Source of the DNA: Bacillus hominis
GTDB lineage: Bacteria > Bacillota > Bacilli > Bacillales > Bacillaceae_G
Assembly (NCBI RefSeq): GCF_018332515.1
Contig: NZ_BOQD01000007.1
Location: 40,772-104,771, forward strand
Length of the DNA: 64,000 nt
Direction of reading: 5' to 3'
Shown here: positions 60,662 to 64,000 of the stretch, piece after piece
How the letters are laid out: every line of letters starts with the position of its first letter
How positions within the stretch are numbered: position 1 is the first letter of the stretch
Made by a program: the position numbers and the translations under genes
The notes under the pieces: model-generated
What the model was told of the DNA's origin: nothing
Seen by the model: only the letters and a program-made list of their open reading frames with translations
Databases searched by the model: none

Positions 60662-61633
60662 GTGAAACTTATTCATTTAACTCATCCACATGAACGAAAT
60701 AAAGTAGAATTACCACCTACTGTAATGGCATTAGGATATTTTGATGGCATTCATTTAGGACATCAACGTGTGATTCGAACAGCGAAAAAAATAGCGGATG
60801 AAAGAGGATGTAAAAGTGCTGTCATGACATTTCATCCACACCCATCTGTTGTATTAGGGAAAAAAGAAGCGCATGTGGAGTATATTACACCGATGCGTCT
60901 TAAAGAAGAAATCATCGCAAGTTTAGGGATTGATATATTATATGTGGTGAAATTCGATGAATCATTTGCTGGATTATTGCCACAACAGTTTGTCGATGAT
61001 TATATTATTGGCTTAAATGTAAAGCATGTAGTAGCAGGCTTTGATTATTCATATGGACGTTTAGGGAAAGGGAAGATGGAGACTTTACCATTTCATGCAA
61101 GAGGGGAGTTTACACAGACCGTGATCGAAAAAGTTGAATATCAAGAAGAAAAAGTAAGTTCTACTTCATTACGAAAGTTAATTCGAAATGGCGAAATGGA
61201 ACAAATTCCATCTATTTTAGGGAGATCTTATACGGTAGAAGGAATAGTTGTGCACGGTGATAAGCGTGGACGCCAAATTGGTTTTCCAACTGCAAATGTA
61301 GGTTTAAGTGATGAATATCTACTTCCACCTGTAGGTGTATATGCAGTGAGATTGAAAGTTCACGATGAATGGCACGATGGCGTATGTAATATCGGGTATA
61401 AACCAACTTTCAAAGAGAATGAGCGTCAATTATCTATTGAAGTGCATCTATTTGAATTTAATAAAGACATATACGATCAAAGTGTTACAGTGGAGTGGCA
61501 CATGCGTATAAGAGAAGAAAAAAAGTTTAATGGAATTGATGAGTTAGTTGCGCAAATCGCTCAAGATAAAAAGGTTGCCCAAGAATATTTTGCGAGCGTA
61601 AAGAATATACTTGCTTTTTCAAATGAAAAGTAG
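60662..61633 (+). CDS. ribF: Bifunctional riboflavin kinase / FAD synthetase
   Basis: RibF makes FMN and then FAD from riboflavin and ATP. The 323-residue protein has an N-terminal nucleotidylyltransferase domain (ALGYFDGIHLGHQRVI with the HxGH-like motif) and a C-terminal flavokinase domain (about 185-310, GDKRGRQIGFPTANV). GTG 60662 lies eight bases after AAAAAGGTGA; an in-frame TTG at 60626 lacks a comparable site. Bacillus literature also calls it ribC. FAD produced here is the cofactor of TrmFO. Confidence 0.95.
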   Translation: MKLIHLTHPHERNKVELPPTVMALGYFDGIHLGHQRVIRTAKKIADERGCKSAVMTFHPHPSVVLGKKEAHVEYITPMRLKEEIIASLGIDILYVVKFDESFAGLLPQQFVDDYIIGLNVKHVVAGFDYSYGRLGKGKMETLPFHARGEFTQTVIEKVEYQEEKVSSTSLRKLIRNGEMEQIPSILGRSYTVEGIVVHGDKRGRQIGFPTANVGLSDEYLLPPVGVYAVRLKVHDEWHDGVCNIGYKPTFKENERQLSIEVHLFEFNKDIYDQSVTVEWHMRIREEKKFNGIDELVAQIAQDKKVAQEYFASVKNILAFSNEK

Positions 61634-61659
61634 TATTCTATGTTATGTACTTTATGACA

Positions 61660-61705
61660 ACCATTACTTGGCATTGCGACTCACCGATGCTTGCTAGGTA
61701 ACTGG
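61660..61705 (+). promoter_or_regulatory. Candidate structured leader of rpsO
   Basis: Upstream of rpsO, TTACTT (61664-61669) can pair with AGGTAA (61696-61701), enclosing GCAT (61671-61674) with ATGC (61687-61690). S15 binds and represses its own mRNA in several bacteria, including Geobacillus, through a folded leader. I have not matched the fold to a published S15 model. Confidence 0.35.
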
Positions 61706-61733
61706 GGGTTTAATTATTAGGAGGTGAAATAGG

Positions 61734-62003
61734 ATGGCTTTAACACAAGAGCGTAAAAATGAAATCATTGCACAATTTAGAACTCATGAGACTGATACTG
61801 GTTCTCCAGAGGTTCAAATTGCTGTCCTAACGGAGCAAATTAACACTCTAAACGAGCACTTACGTACTCACAAGAAGGATCATCATTCACGTCGTGGTCT
61901 ATTAAAGATGGTTGGTAAACGTCGTAACTTACTTACTTACCTTCGTAATAGCGATATCACACGTTACCGTGAATTAATCACAAAGCTTGGCTTACGTCGA
62001 TAG
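61734..62003 (+). CDS. rpsO: 30S ribosomal protein S15
   Basis: S15 binds the central domain of 16S rRNA early in assembly. The 89-residue four-helix protein has the family signature: [19 protein letters not shown] and [17 protein letters not shown] strong AGGAGGTGA precedes the ATG. It is closed by a terminator and followed by pnp, the conserved rpsO-pnp pair. Confidence 0.98.
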
Positions 62004-62009
62004 TCAAAG

Positions 62010-62036
62010 AAGCGGGAATATTCCCGCTTTTTTGTT
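62010..62036 (+). terminator. rpsO terminator
   Basis: AAGCGGGAATATTCCCGCTT (62010-62029) is a perfect palindrome followed by Ts, six bases after the rpsO stop. Confidence 0.9.
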
Positions 62037-62105
62037 AGGTAAAAATATATCTTCTACTCTTTATAGCTTACTTAATTTTCGGCAATACTAGAGGAAAGAA
62101 TATTG

Positions 62106-62114
62106 TGATATACT
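62106..62114 (+). promoter_or_regulatory. Possible extended -10 promoter of pnp
   Basis: TGATATACT gives an extended -10 (TG, one base, TATACT) about 50 bases before pnp. No good -35 is seen. Confidence 0.4.
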
Positions 62115-62164
62115 ATCCATTTACATAGAAGAATTGAATATTTTAAATTGAGAGGGGTACTTAA

Positions 62165-64000
62165 ATGAGTCAGGAAAAGCAAGTCTTCTCGATAGATTTA
62201 GCTGGTCGTCAGCTAACAATTGAAACAAGTCAGCTTGCAAAACAAGCAAACGGAGCAGTATTAGTAAGATATGGCGACACAGCAGTTCTATCTACAGCAA
62301 CTGCATCAAAAGAGCCAAAAAATGTAGATTTCTTCCCGCTTACAGTAAACTATGAAGAGCGTTTATATGCAGTCGGAAAAATCCCAGGCGGTTTTATTAA
62401 GCGCGAAGGCCGTCCAAGTGAAAAAGCAATTTTAGCAAGTCGTTTAATTGACCGTCCAATCCGTCCACTTTTCGCAGATGGTTTCCGTAATGAAGTACAA
62501 GTTGTCAGCATCGTAATGAGTGTTGATCAAGACTGTTCTTCTGAGATGGCAGCTATGCTTGGTTCTTCATTAGCATTATCTATTTCAGATATTCCATTTG
62601 AAGGTCCAATCGCAGGTGCGACAGTTGGTCGTATTAATGGCGAGTTCGTTATTAATCCAACAGTAGAACAGCAAGAACAAAGTGATATTCACCTTGTTGT
62701 AGCTGGTACGAAAGATGCAATTAACATGGTTGAAGCAGGAGCAGATCAAGTGCCTGAAGAAACAATGTTAGAGGCAATTATGTTTGGTCATGACGAAATT
62801 AAACGTCTAATTGCATTCCAAGAAGAGATTGTACAAGCTGTCGGTAAAGAGAAAACAGCAGTGAAACTTTATGAAGTAGATGCTGATCTTAATCAAGCTG
62901 TACGTGAGATGGCTGAGAAGGATATGCATTCTGCAATTCAAGTGCACGAAAAACATGCACGTGAAGATGCAATTAATGTAGTGAAAAAGCGTGTAATTGA
63001 GCATTACGAAGCTCAGGAAGTTGACGCTGATACATTAGGACAAGTAAGTGAAATTTTATATAAAATTGTAAAAGAAGAAGTACGTCGTCTTATTACAGTT
63101 GAAAAAATCCGCCCAGATGGTCGTAAAGGTGATGAAATTCGTCCTTTAGCATCAGAGGTTGGTATTTTATCTCGTACACATGGTTCTGGTTTATTCACAC
63201 GTGGACAAACACAAGCGTTAAGTATTTGTACATTAGGCGCATTAGGCGATGTGCAAATTTTAGATGGTCTTGGTGTAGAAGAATCAAAACGCTTCATGCA
63301 TCATTATAATTTCCCATCATTTAGTGTTGGTGAAACAAGACCGATGCGTGGACCAGGTCGTCGTGAAATTGGTCACGGTGCACTAGGAGAACGTGCTCTT
63401 GAGCCTGTAATTCCATCTGAAAAAGATTTCCCATATACAGTACGTCTTGTATCTGAAGTGTTAGAATCAAATGGTTCTACTTCACAAGCAAGTATTTGTG
63501 GTAGTACTTTAGCGATGATGGATGCTGGTGTTCCACTTAAAGCTCCAGTTGCAGGTATTGCAATGGGTCTAGTTAAATCTGGTGAGCATTACACAATTTT
63601 ATCTGATATTCAAGGTATGGAAGATCATTTAGGTGATATGGACTTTAAAGTAGCAGGTACTGCAAAAGGTGTAACTGCACTGCAAATGGACATTAAAATC
63701 GATGGTCTATCTCGTGAAATTTTAGAAGAGGCATTACAACAAGCGAAAATTGGTCGTGTGCACATTCTAAATCATATGTTATCTGTTATTGCAGAGCCAC
63801 GTACTGAATTATCAGCTTACGCTCCAAAGATTATTACAATGGCAATTAACCCAGATAAAATCCGTGACGTTATTGGACCAAGCGGTAAACAAATCAATAA
63901 AATTATTGAAGAAACTGGTGTTAAAATTGACATCGAGCAAGATGGTACAGTATTCATTTCATCAATTAATCAAGAGATGAATGAAAAAGCGAAGAAAATT
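62165..64000 (+). CDS. pnp: Polyribonucleotide nucleotidyltransferase (PNPase), 3' end cut by window
   Basis: PNPase degrades RNA from the 3' end with phosphate and is the main 3' exonuclease of Bacillus. The first 612 residues are in the window and the frame is open to its last base; the family is about 700-715 residues, so the S1 domain is outside. Visible are the first RNase PH domain ([20 protein letters not shown] on), an all-helical linker, the second catalytic RNase PH domain (about 310-545) with [19 protein letters not shown], and the KH domain ([18 protein letters not shown]). GAGAGGGG precedes the ATG. Confidence 0.98.
   Translation, partial: MSQEKQVFSIDLAGRQLTIETSQLAKQANGAVLVRYGDTAVLSTATASKEPKNVDFFPLTVNYEERLYAVGKIPGGFIKREGRPSEKAILASRLIDRPIRPLFADGFRNEVQVVSIVMSVDQDCSSEMAAMLGSSLALSISDIPFEGPIAGATVGRINGEFVINPTVEQQEQSDIHLVVAGTKDAINMVEAGADQVPEETMLEAIMFGHDEIKRLIAFQEEIVQAVGKEKTAVKLYEVDADLNQAVREMAEKDMHSAIQVHEKHAREDAINVVKKRVIEHYEAQEVDADTLGQVSEILYKIVKEEVRRLITVEKIRPDGRKGDEIRPLASEVGILSRTHGSGLFTRGQTQALSICTLGALGDVQILDGLGVEESKRFMHHYNFPSFSVGETRPMRGPGRREIGHGALGERALEPVIPSEKDFPYTVRLVSEVLESNGSTSQASICGSTLAMMDAGVPLKAPVAGIAMGLVKSGEHYTILSDIQGMEDHLGDMDFKVAGTAKGVTALQMDIKIDGLSREILEEALQQAKIGRVHILNHMLSVIAEPRTELSAYAPKIITMAINPDKIRDVIGPSGKQINKIIEETGVKIDIEQDGTVFISSINQEMNEKAKKI

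Overview
The window is a block of core chromosome from a low-GC, endospore-forming Firmicute. It holds 59 complete protein genes and parts of two more. Gene content, near-complete colinearity with the Bacillus subtilis def-to-pnp region, the 26-residue sporulation peptide SpoVM, and remembered protein sequences all point to the Bacillus cereus group. I cannot name a species. Every gene is on the + strand except rpmB. I saw no rRNA, tRNA, CRISPR array, prophage, insertion sequence or attachment site.

Layout. 1-6.2 kb: end of def, then fmt-rsmB-rlmN-prpC-prkC (initiator formylation, RNA methylation, and a Ser/Thr phosphatase/kinase pair that senses cell-wall fragments). 6.5-9.2 kb: rsgA-rpe, thiN, spoVM, and rpmB facing the other way. 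9.6-18.6 kb: yloU-fakA, recG, then the FapR-controlled lipid operon fapR-plsX-fabD-fabG-acpP, and rnc. 18.7-25.1 kb: smc-ftsY and ylxM-ffh (chromosome organisation and protein targeting). 25.2-30 kb: rpsP-khpA, rimM-trmD, rplS, a signal peptidase, rbgA, rnhB. 30-40.6 kb: sucCD, dprA-topA, trmFO, xerC-hslV-hslU-codY. 41-50 kb: rpsB-tsf, pyrH-frr, uppS-cdsA-dxr-rseP, proS. 50-64 kb: polC, rimP-nusA-rnpM-rplGA-infB-ylxP-rbfA, truB-ribF, rpsO, and pnp cut by the window end.

How the genes work together. The region concentrates translation (initiation, ribosomal proteins, ribosome assembly GTPases, rRNA and tRNA modification, ribosome recycling), membrane lipid and undecaprenyl supply, protein export, and RNA turnover. 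CodY, FapR and PrkC/PrpC connect these to nutrient, malonyl-CoA and cell-wall status. Rho-independent terminators divide the block into about two dozen transcription units. Several units start with a clear SigA-type promoter and a structured leader (rplS, rpsB, rimP-nusA, rpsO).

Starts were corrected where a longer reading frame runs upstream without a ribosome binding site (for example prpC, thiN, rimM, the signal peptidase, dxr, proS, polC, rimP). No gene looks broken. I did not find a convincing undescribed system. The points most worth a second look are non-coding: the nusA-operon leader, mutually exclusive hairpins between rpsB and tsf, strong inverted repeats after prkC and codY, a duplicated TTGACA segment before yloU, and two junctions (fakA/recG and codY/rpsB) that lack genes present there in B. 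subtilis.
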